A stretch of DNA of 64,000 bases from Voacanga thouarsii (Eukaryota > Streptophyta > Magnoliopsida > Gentianales > Apocynaceae): NCBI GenBank assembly GCA_026120185.1, contig JANUWF010001719.1:1922001-1986000 (forward strand), in the 5' to 3' direction. The notes under the pieces are model-generated. The model was not told the origin of the DNA. It searched no databases and saw only the letters and a list, made by a program, of their open reading frames with translations. The position numbers and the translations under genes were made by a program. This document shows positions 24,326 to 37,066 of this stretch, piece after piece (within the stretch, counting starts at the first letter, position 1; each line of letters starts with the position of its first letter).

Positions 24326-26725
24326 CGGTATCAGAGCCTCTAGTTTAATATATGTTTATGTATTAAGATTAAATCTTCTATGCATATATTAGTTGAGTGG
24401 TATAGAAACAATACATTTATATTCATGGAGAATAATTTGATTAATTCAGAACAATTTTATGACTCTATATATTTTTAAATTCGGTGAATATGTATAAATA
24501 TTATCGAATCTTGTAACAAATGAGTAGATTAAGTTTTCATAGTTCTCTTTTGAGTTATTTTTATTTTTATTATTATATTTAAAAATGTAAATATTTATCA
24601 CGAGAGACGCTGGAGCTGCTGAAGAATTTTGCCAATTGCCATGAAGATGCTTCGACAATCACAGGAGAAAAGAAGCAAAATGGAAGAAATCAAACATGAT
24701 GGCTTCTTCAAAGGAAATAATTCCAAGCAAATGGTTACAAAAACTCATACTCAAGATTTTCTTGGTAGATTTGTATTTTTGCCACTTAACAAGCCAGATT
24801 CCAGTAGGAGAAAAATAGATATTACGCTTTCTATACCCACTAGCTCTTCAAAATATAGAGTAGAATAATCTTCTGGCCTTGTTCAACAATAAAATCCCAA
24901 TGTTGTTGCTAAAAATAAAGGACGTCGTAGTGATGAGGCATTGGGAGGACAAATTCCAGTCATTGAGGAATCAATAGAATAGGTTTCAATTAATGAGAAG
25001 GAAGAAAATCCAATCATTCAAGAACCTTCACAGCTTAGGCGTAGTGGGATAGTCATTCCACACCCCTCTAGATACTTACTTTATAGAGAGTCTTTTCAAA
25101 TAATTTCCATTGAGGAAAAAGAAGATTCCACTACTTCTAAAGAAGTTGTAGAGAATGTAGATACTAATCGTTGAAAGAGTGCTATGTATTCAAAATAGAA
25201 GTCTATATACACTAACTCTGTTTAGGAACTTGTAGACTTATCTAATAGAGTAAAATCTATTAGATGCAAATGAGTTTATAAGAGAAAGAGAGAAGAGTAG
25301 ATGGGAATGTGAAAACTCTCAAAGTTAGATTGGTTGCTAAGAGTTATTATACCCAATGAGAAGACATTAACTATGAGGAAACATTCTCACCTGTGGCCAT
25401 ACTAAAGTCTATAGGAATCCTTTTATCTATTGCAAGTCATTTTGACAGTATGGTAAATAAGCGTCAAGATAGCATTAATTCCTCAATGGAAATCTTGATG
25501 AGTGTATATTTATGGTACAACTAGACAATTTTATCTAAGAAGGTCAAGAATATAAAGTTTGCAAGTTGAGTATGTCCATTTATGGGTTTAAGCAAATGTC
25601 TAGACTTTGTTATATCAAGTTTGATCAAGCCATTAAATCTTATAGTTTTAGTTGGAATCCTATGAGCCATGTGTCTATAAGAGAATTACACATGGTAAGG
25701 TGATTTTTCTCATATTGTATATTATTGACATTCTTCTCATTGGAAATGATGTGTCTATAAGAGAATTAAAATCAATAAAATGCTGGTTGACGAAATAATT
25801 TGATATGAAGGATTTAGGAGAAGCAAGTTATGTTCTAAGTATTTAGATCTTTTGGGATAGAAAGAATAGACAAATCACTTTATCCCAAGCTTTGTACATT
25901 AATAAAGTACTAACGAGATTTTTAATGCAGAATTCCAATAAAATCTATTGCCTTTTAGACATGGAGTTCAGTTGTCGCAAAAGTATAGTCCTAAAACTCT
26001 TGATAAAGTTGAGTAGAAGAAATGAGTTCCTTATGCATCAGTTGTAATAAGTCTTATGTATACTATACTTTGTACTCATCCAGATATTTATTATGTTGTT
26101 GGAATGGTCAATAGATATCAGTCAAACCTAAGATCGGAATACTAGACAATAGTGAAGCATATAATTAAGTATTTTTATAGAACCCAAGGATATATGCCAG
26201 TTTATTCAACTTCAGAATTGATATTTATAGATTATACTGATGTTAATTTTCAAGCTGATAAGGATTTTCACAAGTCCACTTCAAGCTCCATTTTCACATT
26301 AGGTGGTGGTGCAATTGTGGGGAGGAGTATAAGATAATATTATATTACTGACTCTAATATAGAAGTTGAATATATAGCAGCTTGTGAGGCAGCAAAAGAA
26401 GTGGTATGGTTGAAGAAGTTATTGATAGAACTTAATGTGGCTTCTTTTGTAGCTCAAGACATTAGTTTATACATGCAATAGCAAATGCGAAAGAACCATG
26501 TAATCATTAGCATGGTAAATATATTGAATGAAAATATCACATATTTAGGCAGATTATCCAACATAGAGATATAAAAGTATGTAAAATTTTTTCTGTTGAA
26601 AATCTTTTAATCTTTTATTAAAAGTTTGTTTGTAAAAGTTTTTAGAAGTCATATCGAAAGTATGTGTATTATTGACATATCTCATTTACCCTAGGGTAAG
26701 TGGAAAATTGGTTAATTATGTCCAT
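24326..26725 (+). pseudogene. Copia C pol remnant
   Basis: Decayed plus-strand copia coding sequence. Seen: the post-integrase hinge (QLRRSGIVIPHPSRYLL, about 25030), reverse transcriptase fragments around 25260-25930 (SFYLL..; MKDLGEASYVL near 25806), and RNase H (about 26150-26480, with AKEVVWLKKLLIEL near 26392). Stops and frameshifts occur every few dozen codons. Gag, protease and most of integrase are missing; the region 24447-24870 instead holds an 79-codon ORF (from 24629) I cannot place. The 3' LTR is absent, so this is a truncated, long-dead insertion. Confidence 0.8.
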
Positions 26726-27393
26726 CAAGTAAATCAAATGTATTCGTAATATTTATATTTTGAAATTAAATAAAGTATGTTAAAAAAACTTAAAATCCAC
26801 GATAATTTATTACATTATTTAAGCCAGATAAAAATATAAAGGTTATATTTTGATGGATCACAAGGAAAGATTTTGTGTAAGTAATTTTTTTCCATTGTCT
26901 ATGCCTTAATTTTTTATTTTCTTGTTTCTCTTTTTTCTTAAACATCATATTTTGACTTTTTCTATCCTATATTTCTTTCATACTTTAGCTCTATTCTTAG
27001 ATTTGCCATTTTTGGATCTTGTCTTTTACATTTTTGTAAGAAACGACAAATGTAATCATCTGGGAGAATTGCACAATTTTTTGAATGAGTTTCGTTTATC
27101 TTTTCCACAAGACAATTTCAATCAATGTTGTTGGTTGGTATCTTGTTTCAACCTTTTAATAGTTTGGGATTCTTGGTCTAACTATAAATCATCTAATCCT
27201 GATTGCAACAATATAATAGGGTGAAGAGTATGAAGTTTTTGATTGGTGAATAGAGATGGGAAACTTTATATTATGTGGCTAATTGAGGCAATCATGGAAT
27301 AAGTACTAAGGGTTCAAAATTAGTGATGAGAACTTCTATGGAGAGTATTTGCATCTTTTGCCGGAAAGTGTCTCGTGCTCCATCATTTGCTCC
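26726..27393. other. Unassigned DNA left of copia B
   Basis: Contains a 100-codon plus-strand ORF (26922-27224) with hydrophobic low-complexity start and no recognised family, and the first part of a short frame (27326-27398) that is cut by copia B and reads on to a stop at 42673 when B is removed. No transposon ends were found here. Confidence 0.3.
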
Positions 27394-27398
27394 ATCTT
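27394..27398. repeat. Target-site duplication of copia B, left copy
   Basis: ATCTT at 27394-27398 precedes the left LTR; an identical ATCTT at 42613-42617 follows the right LTR. The perfect match fixes the element boundaries. Confidence 0.9.
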
Positions 27399-28050
27399 TG
27401 TTGGGCCAAAATATCTAGCCGATTTGGTTGGAAAATTCAAGCCCACAAATAAGCTCGCAAAAGACAAACAAACAATAGGAAACCAAAAGTAGAATATATA
27501 AGGGATTGGAATTGGAATTCATTGAGAAATTGGTGTGTGCGGTGTGAGGTGAGAGATGGCGGAAAGCGGAAGAATAGAGGCGCACAAAAGCTTTTGTTTT
27601 CTCTAAGGTTTTTTCTATCCATAATTGGATGGACATTTGGAATCCGATTGAGACGAAATTTGGTTTTACGTGATCCTCTCAACAAGACCAACTTATCTAT
27701 CGGTTTAGATTTCACTTTTGGTAACACCATTTTAAACTCAATTATTGTATATTGTTGGTGTTCTTCTAGCTTTATCTAGAGAATACTTTGTATTACCCAT
27801 TATTGTTGATAGTGGAAGTTTTATTAGATTAGGTCTTGGTTTTCCTATCTCAGATTTTTCACTTTAAAATTCTTAATGTCTTGTTTTATTTATTTTGGTA
27901 CTTTCTTTTACCTGTTACTGTGATTTTATTTGGTATCTTTGATTTATTCCTATTTTTTATTGGCACTTAGGAAATAGTTTTAATCTTGAGATAATTTGTG
28001 ATTTGTGTGAAGCTTGGTATTTTTGCTCTCTTTCGGTTTATTTTCTAACA
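27399..28050 (+). repeat. 5' LTR of copia B
   Basis: Shares most of its sequence in order with 41927-42612, for example the GGCCAAAATAT and GAGAAATTGGTGTGTGC phrases. Compared with the right LTR it lacks a stretch near the middle (right LTR has GATATTGATATATTTTTTGT). The ORFs on both strands within it are LTR artefacts. Confidence 0.93.
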
Positions 28051-28483
28051 AATTGGTATCATAGTTAGGTTGATTAGTTGGCTAATTTGTACTAATTAAA
28101 AATGAGTGATTCAGATAATTAGTGTATGATAAAATTGAATATCTCAAACTATTCAGATTGGAAGCATAAAATAGAAAACTATTTATATATATTGTAGAGA
28201 TTTGTTTGAACCTGTTCTAGAGGACAAAGCGAAACCATCTTATATGAGTGAGAAAAAATGGGTGAGTATGCACAGAAAAACAGAAAGTAATATTAGAAAG
28301 TGAATTGATCAAAGTATATTTCAACACTTTGCTTAGAAGACTAGAGCTGATGTGTTATAGGAAAAACTTAAACGTATATTTGAAAGGAAAACTAGAATGA
28401 ACAAGTATTCTTGTTTCAGAAATATTACTCGGTTACGATACAAAGATAGTGCAGATATGAGTGAGCATTTGAGTACCTTTTAG

Positions 28484-28939
28484 TAGGGGTGTACTTGAAT
28501 CGAATCAAGTTGAACCTTAAGGTTATCGAGCCAAACTTTACTGTTTTCACAGAGCTCGAATTTGAGCTCGAGTTCAATTCGAATGTCCAATTTTGGCTTG
28601 AGCTTGATTCGTTTGAAATACTTTGAAGTTCGAGTTTGATTCAAAATTCAATTATAACAAACTCAAAAGCTTGAATTCGTGTTCAAGCTCGAGCTCGAAT
28701 TTAAATAAATAATTTATAATATATTATATTATAAATAATATTAATTATATATTAATTAATTAATCAAACATGTTCGCGAACTTTCAAGTCTAATACTTAG
28801 ATATTCGAATTTGGCTCATTTAAAATTCGAGTCTAAATAGAAGGTTTATATTCGAGCTCGATATTTCAAATTCGAGCTGAATCTTTATCGAATCGAGTCC
28901 AAACATATTTGATAAAAACTCGATTCATTTACGCTCCTG
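28484..28939. mobile_element. hAT-type MITE inside copia B gag
   Basis: 456 bp with inverted termini: TAGGGGTGTACTTGAATCGA on the left and CAGGAGCGTAAATGAATCGA on the complement of the right end. Flanks CCTTTTAG (28476-28483) and TCTTTCAG (28940-28947) are an imperfect 8-bp duplication (6 of 8 match). Taking the element and one copy out lets the gag reading frame continue from STF directly into QGLINQ, which confirms the insertion. The interior is rich in TCGAGCTCGAA-type phrases and non-coding. Confidence 0.85.
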
Positions 28940-29611
28940 TCTTTCAGGGATTGATAAACCAAGCAACTTCATTGAAATTGAATTTGGATGATGAGGTACA
29001 ATGTTTACTATTTTTCAGTTCACTACCAGATAGCTGGGAAACAATGGTGGTATCCATTAGAAATTCAGCTCCAAATAGTGTCTTAACAATGGCTATAGCA
29101 AAAGAGGTAGTGTTGGATGAGGAGATAAGAGAAATGAACAAGGTGATTTTAATGAGTCCCAAGCATTGATTATAGAAAGAAGGAAGGCGGAGAAGTAAGA
29201 GTAGAGGTTCTCACAACAGGAATGATAGATCCAAGAGCAAACATCAGACATTAAAAAATATTGAGTACTATCATTGTAAAAAGAAAGGGCACTACAAGAA
29301 GTACTGTAGAGTCTTGAAACAAGAACTTGCTGAGAAAAGGATAATGGTAAAGTGAGAGACAAAGAAGAAACTATAGTAGTTGTGGCAGCTGATAATGATA
29401 TGTTGGTATTTTGTGATGATGGTCATGTCAATATTACCTGTCAAGACAGTAATTGGGTTATTGATTCAGGTGCATCATATCATGTTACTCCACACAGACA
29501 TTTCTTCTCTACCTATACCGAATAAGACTTTGGCTATGTTAGGATAGGAAATGAGGTTTCTTGCAAAGTTATAGGTAAGAGTGATATATAGTTAGACACA
29601 GATATTAGATG

Positions 29612-29616
29612 CCAGC
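29612..29616. repeat. Target-site duplication of copia D, left copy
   Basis: CCAGC at 29612-29616 before the left LTR corresponds to CCATC at 38772-38776 after the right LTR (one mismatch). Confidence 0.75.
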
Positions 29617-31318
29617 TGTTAGTGTTGTGCCCTAGAGGCAGTCACTTATACATTGTATATGACGCATTTTATTTTAATAAAAGACATTATTTATCTTATA
29701 GTTTCTGTACGATAAAGTCCCTAGTACAACACTGTGTTAAGAAAATCATGATAGAGATCATGATATGAGATTCCTACTACACTGGATGGTGTTAGTACTT
29801 AAATAGTCTTTAGTCATAGTATTAATGAGACAGGACATCATTAATGCGTTAAGACTAGCATGTGTTAGACTTCCCGATTTGATTAGGCGGTGATTCTCAT
29901 AACCGTGAGTATTGAGATACTCAAAGTTAACACATGGATTCTTGTTAATGGAACAAGTTCATTGGATGACCTAACTTTGAGATAATCATATGAATAACTA
30001 TTAAGTACCAGTGATATAATCTCAATATAGCAAACGTACTATCCTTAGACTTGAGATCGCCAAGGTACTTTATTTGCTGAGCTTTGTACTTTAATTCCAA
30101 TCTCCGGAGCTCGATCGAGGGCCATCTATGGGATGGATATTGGGTACATTATGAGGTAAACGAAAGTAGTTGAGATGGTCAATAAATGATTCACCACTCT
30201 TAATAGTAGGGGTAAATATCTCACGGTCACTTGTAGGAATTACTACTCGGAAAGTCTTTGGCCAAGGCGATTGTGTATTGGAAACAGTTCCAATTGATAC
30301 ACATCTAGAGTAGTGGGTTCCTGGTACAAGTACTATTGTATTTGGGCTAGAATTATTTCTGGAGGGAGTTGGCACTAATTCCGTACTCCAAACCGAATGA
30401 GATATTGTATGGTGAAAGAAGTTAATTGCACTGAAGTTTGTTATTGAAGGGTTCATGTCAAGTCACTTGACTTCCTGGACTCTTGGATGGTCATGATGCG
30501 TTGCTAGATACCGCTTATGATTTGGGAATATGAGTTTATTAATTGATGAATTAATAAACCAATCCTGATTAGAATTAATAGGATTAATTCTAATTAATTA
30601 TGGATTACTAATCTCAAAGACATTTAGATTAATTCATATTCTCTACCAATTGACTGGGAAACCTAATATGTCATACGTAATAGAGGATTATATACTCAAA
30701 ATATTATTTGATAATATTGTGGGGTTGATTGAGAGAAAGAAAAATTATTGTGGATAAATTATAATTAGTTATAATTTGTGGTATAAGTTGTAATTATGAG
30801 AACTTAATATTTCCAATTACAATTAGGAAATTTTAATAGGATTAGAATTCTCAGTTTTGGGAAGGGAATTTCGTGTGATATATAGTAGCTAATAACACAC
30901 GAAAAACCCTAGCCAATAACTGAACAACACACAAAAAGAAACAACAGCCACGAACTTTTTCTCTTCTTCTCTCTCGATTTGATCTTGAAGAGGAACCCTA
31001 GCTGTCACTTAGAAATTCTGCTAGCACAGAAAACTAAGTGCTTGAGTATTCCTCTGTGTGGATTACTATTAGAGATAATCACACACTGTGATTATAGTAG
31101 GTAGACGTTCAACTCACGTGGAGGTTGATCACGAGGATTGCTGGATCGCGCCTTAACTTGAAGAAAAAAATTTTGTTCTTCGCACGATCACCCAAAGGTA
31201 AAAGTTGTTACATTTACTCTCTTTATGTCTTGTTTTTCACACATAGAAAAGTCCTGAGAGGGTATCTTGTTTTATTTTCTGCTGCGCCATATGGGATACG
31301 AGCCCGAGATACCCAATA
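29617..31318 (+). repeat. 5' LTR of copia D
   Basis: Direct repeat of 37067-38771. It carries ORFs on the minus strand (121 codons at 30091-30456, also present in the other LTR) and on plus (31125-31319) that come with the LTR and are not independent genes. Confidence 0.95.
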
Positions 31319-33143
31319 GTGGTATCAGAGCCACGCTATGTGTGGTTTACGGACATTATTTTGGTATGAAAAACTGTTTTCATGTTTGTCTTTGTTTGCT
31401 GTGAAAATCGTTTTCACTTGAGTCGAAATCGTTTCGATCTTTATGTGTTGGGTCCGTAGCACAATATGATTGTGTAAAAGTCACAGCGTATTTCGAAAAG
31501 ATGCTTTCTTTGGTGCTAGAAATTTCTGCAGGAAAAATGTTTTCTTGCAACATGGATGTTGCCCTCCGTTTCATCTTAATTTTCCGTTTTGATTTTGTTT
31601 AAACTAACAAATTGGTTGTTGTTTAGAGCTTCAAAACAAAAAATACTGTTGAGAATTGTTCTTACTAAAAATTTGCAGAAGAAGTAAGCACCAGAAATTG
31701 TTTCTGAAATTTTTTGAAAATCGCCGCCATTGTTACAGAACACAGGCGGCGCTGGCTCTGGCCTCCAAGTCGGCGCCGGTTCCATTTTGTTCGCGATGTC
31801 CGAAAATCGTTTTTCGAAGAGAAAAATTTTTGGAAACCATAACAGAGCCGGTGCCGGCTCCGACTTCCAAACTGGCGCCGGTTCTGCTCTGTTTGTGACT
31901 TCCAACTATTTATATAAAAAAAAAAAAAATTCTCTCGAACAGAATTTTGAAAGGGAAAAACCTCATTTGATGAGAGACGGAACCCAAAAGCATTTTCTCA
32001 AAACTAGTTTTGAGACAATCAATTTTGTTCTTCAAAATAATGATTTTGAAAATCTAAAATTGATGTATTCTCTAAAATGGTGATTTTAGAATTTGTTTTA
32101 TTTTTCCAAAAATAGTGATTTTGGAATAATAAAAGTATATGTTTATTTTGTTTAAGCATAGTCAATGGCATGGTGAATGGTTATGGACTAAAACCAATTA
32201 TATCTGTTCATGCATTTTACAGTTTTGATTTTTATGAAATAGGCCCTGCGTGTCCTGGCTTATCTAGAATTCTTGTGTAATTCTCTTCTCATCTAACTCC
32301 CCTCGAATGTAACTCGAGGTTTTCTCTCTTTAGGAAATTATGTAATTAGTTTACATAGGTTAGATAGGAGTAGAATTATTTTATTCTGGAGATGGCAACC
32401 AAAACAAGGCGAGGAGGTAAGACCTTCTACTTAAATCATGCATGAACACATATGGTTAACTATATTAATTTTTTTTTATGGCTCAAAGAAATTAATTTAG
32501 GAAAAGTCCATAACCATACCACGTAATCGCTTTATTACCATGATTATCAATTATGTGATTTATTGATTATTATGCATGTCATTCAACGAAATCACTAAAA
32601 GGAACAAATCCTTCAATTAATATTAAACCTAATTCCTTCCGTTAATATAGTAAGAACGAGTGTCCTTTTTCGAGACTAGATTGTTGGGCAAACCCAAGCC
32701 TACTTGACATTGGGTATGTTCAAGCTATGGAATTAAATTCCTGATTAATGGGTCGGGTTTAACTAAATTCTTTATCCTGGTTGGACAAACTCAAGCATAA
32801 AGAAATTTAGAGGAAAAGTTGGTGTAGCCCAAAAGGCTTTAAGATTAAAAGCTGTTAATCACACAATGATCCGGTAGTTACAAACAATATAATTGGTATT
32901 GGATACCTACCAATGAACGTAAGGGTGGCTTGTTGGGCAAACCCAAGGTTATTCTTAAGGAATTTGGATACCGGTCTACTAGGAAAGCTTCCAACGGGCT
33001 TTCCCAAATCAGTAGTGGGGGCTATTGGTTTGAATAAAATAGTGGAGTAAAAATACGCTTAATTAAAGTCCTAATTATTTATATATCATGTGCATATACA
33101 AGTAGCTAATACTCTCCATCCTTACATCTAGGTCACTTGCATT
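31319..33143 (+). other. Leader of copia D between PBS and gag
   Basis: An untranslated leader of about 1.8 kb. At 31735-31900 the phrase GGCGCCGGTTC / GCCGGCTCCGACTTCC and its inverse recur, making local symmetrical GC-rich structure in an AT-rich leader. Minus ORF 31576-31905 and plus ORFs 31656-31898 and 31730-32083 overlap here and read as repeats of Ala/Pro/Val; I do not regard them as genes. Confidence 0.6.
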
Positions 33144-36100
33144 ATGTCAACGAACTTGAACTTACGTAGCATTTTGGAAACCAACAAGTTAACCGAATCA
33201 AACTATCTCGACTGATATAGAAATTTGAGAATCGTTCTCAAATCGAAAAAGTTGCTCTACGTGCTAGATGCTCCTATTCCACCACTACCAGTCCAAAATG
33301 CTCATGCTGATGAGCATGCTGTCCACAAGAGGCACAATGAGGATAGTGATACAGTATCATGTATTATGCTGACATCCATGACTCTTTAGTTACAAAAATA
33401 GCACGAGCATATGGATGCTCAATCGATCATTTTACATCTTCGAGAGCTGTTTGACCCAAGCCAGAACTGAGAGATATGAAATCTCGAAGCAACTATTTCG
33501 TTGTAAAATGGCAGAGGGTTCTTCTGTGACCACTCATGGGCTGAAGATGCTAGGCTTGATAGAGAAGCTTGGATCTCTCGGGTTTACAATGGATCATGAC
33601 TTAAGTATTGATTTAATTCTACAATCTTTGCCTAATAGTTTCTCACAATTTGTGATTAACTATCAGATGAACAAGATTGAGTCCACCATTCTTGAATTGA
33701 TCAATCTTCTCAAAACTGCGGAGTCCTCCATGAAGAAGGATTCCAATGCGATTTTAATGGTAGAATCTTCCTCTTCTAAGAAGAAAGTTCAAAAGAAGAA
33801 GAAGAAGGCTGTCATGAAGCCCAAAGGTGGTGTGAACAAGAAGGACGCAGCTACCAAGGGCCCATGCCATCATTGTGGGAAGATGGGCCACTGGAGGCAC
33901 AACTGCAAAACCTACTTGGAGACCATAAAGGACAAGAAGTAAAAGGAGAAGCTTACAAGCACTTCTACTTCTTCTCCAGGTATGTTTATGATTGAGATAC
34001 ATACTGTATTTAGAAATGAGATATGAGTATTAGATACCGGATGTGGATCTCATTTGTGCAATAACTTGCAGGGGCTAAAGAGCAGTAGAAGGCTAGAGAA
34101 AGGCGATGTGGACCTACGTACTGCAAATGGGGCAAAGGTTGTTGCACTTGCTGTGGGGACATACGAGCTGAACCTGCCTTCAGGATTGATTCTAGAACTA
34201 GAAAACTGTTATTATGTAACAGTTTTAATGAAAAATATTATCTCAATTGCGTGTCTAAAAAAAAAATAAATGTTGTTCTTTTTCATTGAATGATATTTAT
34301 TATAGTTTAGCAACTTTAATTAATGGTTTATATGTTCTAGACTTGGAAAATCTAATTCTCAATATAAACAATAAGAAACCTAAAATAGATAACTCTAACA
34401 CCTCTTATTTATGGCATTATCGTTTGGGCCATATAAACGAAAATCGTGTTTCTAAGTTACACAAGTTTGGTGACTTAGGATCATTTGATTATGAATCATA
34501 TGGCACATGCGAGTCTTATTTACTAGGTAAAATGACTAGAACTCATTTTCTAGAAAAAGGAGAACGGGCCAAGAAGTTATTAGAACTCATACATTCTGAT
34601 GTATATGGCCTAATGTCAATACAAGCAAGAGGAGGTTATAACTATTTCATAACATTTATTGATGATTTCTCACGATACGGGTATTTGTATTTAATGAAAT
34701 ACAAATCTGAGGCCTTTAAAAGATTCAAAAACTTCAAGAATGAAATAGAGAAATAACTTGGCAAAAGTATTAAAACTCTAAGATCTGATCGAGGAGGAGA
34801 ATACTTGAGTGAAAAGTTTCTGAGTTATCTTAGAGATAATGGAATATTATCTCAATGGACTCCGCCACATACACCTCAACATAAAGGTGTATTTGAGAGA
34901 ATAAATCGAACCCTTCTAGACATGGTACGGACCATGATGGCTTCTGCAGATCTACCAAAATCATTTTGGGGGTATGCACTAGAGACTTCTGTTTATATAC
35001 TAAACAGAGTTCTGACAAAATCGGTTGATACTACCCCATTTGAGATGTTCTTTGGTAAGAGACCAAAATTATCTTACTTGCGAGTATGGGGTTGTCCTGC
35101 CCTTATCAAAAGGCCACAGTCAGACAAACTTAAAAGTAAGTCTGACAAGTGTTTGTTTGTGGGATATCCGAAAGAATATTTTGGATATTATTTCTATCTA
35201 TCCTCCGAAAACAAATTGTTTGTTTCGAAGCATGCCGTCTTCTTAGAGAAGGAGCATATGCTCAAAGGGGACAGTGGGAGTAAGATTGAACTTAGTGAAG
35301 TTCATAAAGATCAAACAAACGAGGATCAATCGTCTAACCCCACACTATTGAGAGAATAGATGAACCTTCTAATACACATACACAAGAACCTCGTAAATCT
35401 AGTAGGATACGTGTGGTACCTGAGAGATATAGATTTCTCATTAGTGACCACATTGACGTATTGCTCATAGATAAAGATGAGCCTACTACCTACAAGGATG
35501 TTCTGAATAGTTCAGAATCTGGCAAATGGCTTGAGGCTATAAAGTCAGAGATGGATTTTATGTATGACAACCAAGTATGGACTTTGGTTGATCCACCCAA
35601 AGGAATTAAACTTATCGGGTGCAAGTGGGTTTTCAAGAAGAAAACGGACATGGATGGTAACTTAGTTACCTATAAAGCATGACTAGTGGCAAAAGGTTAT
35701 CGTCAACAACATGGTATTGACTATGATGAAACATTCTCGCCAGTAGCTATGTTGAAATCTATCAGGATACTCCTAGTCATTGCTGCTCATTATGATTATG
35801 AGATTTGGCAAATGGATGTGAAAACAGCTTTCCTAAATGGAAATTTGACTGAGGAAGTGTATATGATACAACATGAGAGTTTCACATCCAGTGATGGCAT
35901 AAAGGTGTGCAAGCTGCAAAGGTCCATTTATAGACTTAAGCAAGCTTCTAGGAGTTGGAATATCCGTTTTGATAAAACAATCAAAGAGTTTGGTTTCATT
36001 CAAAACATGGATGAGCCTTGTGTATACAAGAATGTTAGTGGGAGTTCAATCATTTTCTTACTGCTTTATGTAGATGACATATTGTTAATAGGAAACGATA

Positions 36101-37020
36101 TACCTGTCTTGCAAACGATTAAAATTTAGTTGTCCAAATAATTCTCCATGAAAGATCTTGGAGAAGCAACCTATATTCTTAGAATAAGGATCTATAGAGA
36201 TAGATCCAAAAGGTTACTTGGTATTTCATAGTCTACATACATAGATAAAGTTCTAAAAATGTTTAGCATGGATTAATCCAAAAAGGGATTCTTACCCATG
36301 TTACATAGTATAAGCCTTTCAAAGTCGATGTCTCCCAAGACACAAGTTGAAAGGGATCACATGAGTAAGATTCCATATGCCTCGGCAGTTGGATCTATCA
36401 TGTATGCTATGATATGTACTAGGCCCGATGTATCTTATGCTCTCAGTTTGACGAGCAGATACCAATCCAACCCTGGTGAGGGTCATTGGGCGGCTGTAAA
36501 TAATATTCTTAAGTACTTACGAAGGACTAAGGATATGTTCTTAGTATATGAAGAAGGTGATTTGAAAATAAACAGGTATACTGATACCAGTTTTCAATCT
36601 GACAAAGATGATTTCAAATCACAATCCGGCTACGTGTTTACGTTGTGCGGAGGTGCAATAAGTTGGAAAAGTTTCAAACAAGATACTATTGCCGACTCTA
36701 CGACAGAAGCTGAGTACATCGCTGCTTCTGAAGCAGCTAAGGAGGCTGTTTGGACCAAGAAGTTCGTGACAGAACTGGGCGTGGTTCCTAGTATTGTTGG
36801 TCTAATAACCTTGTATTGTGACAACAACGGAGCCATTACACAAGCAAACGAGCCACAGTCTCACCAATGATCCAAACACGTACTGCGACGCTATCATCTG
36901 ATCCGGGAGATCATAGATAGGAATGATGTAAAGATAGAGAGAGTTCCCACGGATGAGAACATAGCTGACCCGCTTACGAAAGCACTATCCCAAAAGAAAC
37001 ATGATTATCATGTTGAGTAA
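33144..37020 (+). pseudogene. Copia D gag-pol polyprotein with stops
   Basis: Gag starts at 33144 (MSTNLNLRSILETNKL). The gag core is at 33415-33942, closing with a Lys-rich stretch and the zinc knuckle CHHCGKMGHWRHNC (about 33865-33906). Protease is about 34036-34260 (LDTGCGSHLCNNL). Integrase is 34286-35359, with WHYRLGHIN; the second zinc Cys is Tyr in CESYLLGKM. Reverse transcriptase is 35413-36129, with AFLNGNLTEE and LLYVDDILLIGND, and RNase H is 36298-37020. In-frame stops (at about 33214, 33388, 34024, 34267, 34756, 35359, 35682, 36129, 36868) separate the blocks, many in the same frame, so it has decayed by point mutation rather than rearrangement. Confidence 0.93.
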
Positions 37021-37066
37021 TCGGTATTAGATACATGAATAATTAGCTCTAGTGCAAGTTGGAGTT

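Larger units (their letters stand above)
28102..29616 (+). pseudogene. Copia B gag and start of protease, interrupted
   Basis: Gag starts near 28102 (MSDSDN) and breaks into several frames. The segment 28950-29160 (LINQATSLKLNLDDEVQCLL) is typical copia gag. A zinc knuckle lies at about 29262-29312, where the first Cys is Tyr (YYHCKKKGHYKKYC). The protease motif WVIDSGASYHVT is at about 29457. An hAT MITE sits inside gag at 28484-28939, and copia D interrupts protease at 29616; the coding sequence continues at 38772. Confidence 0.85.

Noticed and set aside
26922..27224. 100-codon plus ORF left of copia B as a membrane protein
   Set aside because: The hydrophobic start comes from T-rich sequence and no conserved feature was seen; kept only as part of unassigned DNA.
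30091..30456. 121-codon minus ORF, again at 37544-37909
   Set aside because: It is present twice only because it lies in both LTRs of copia D; no family recognised.
30985..31320. tRNA-like sequence next to the left LTR of copia D
   Set aside because: Only the primer-binding complement of the tRNA 3' end is present, no cloverleaf.
31576..32083. ORFs rich in Ala/Pro in copia D leader
   Set aside because: Internal repeats of GCCGG-type phrases create them on both strands.
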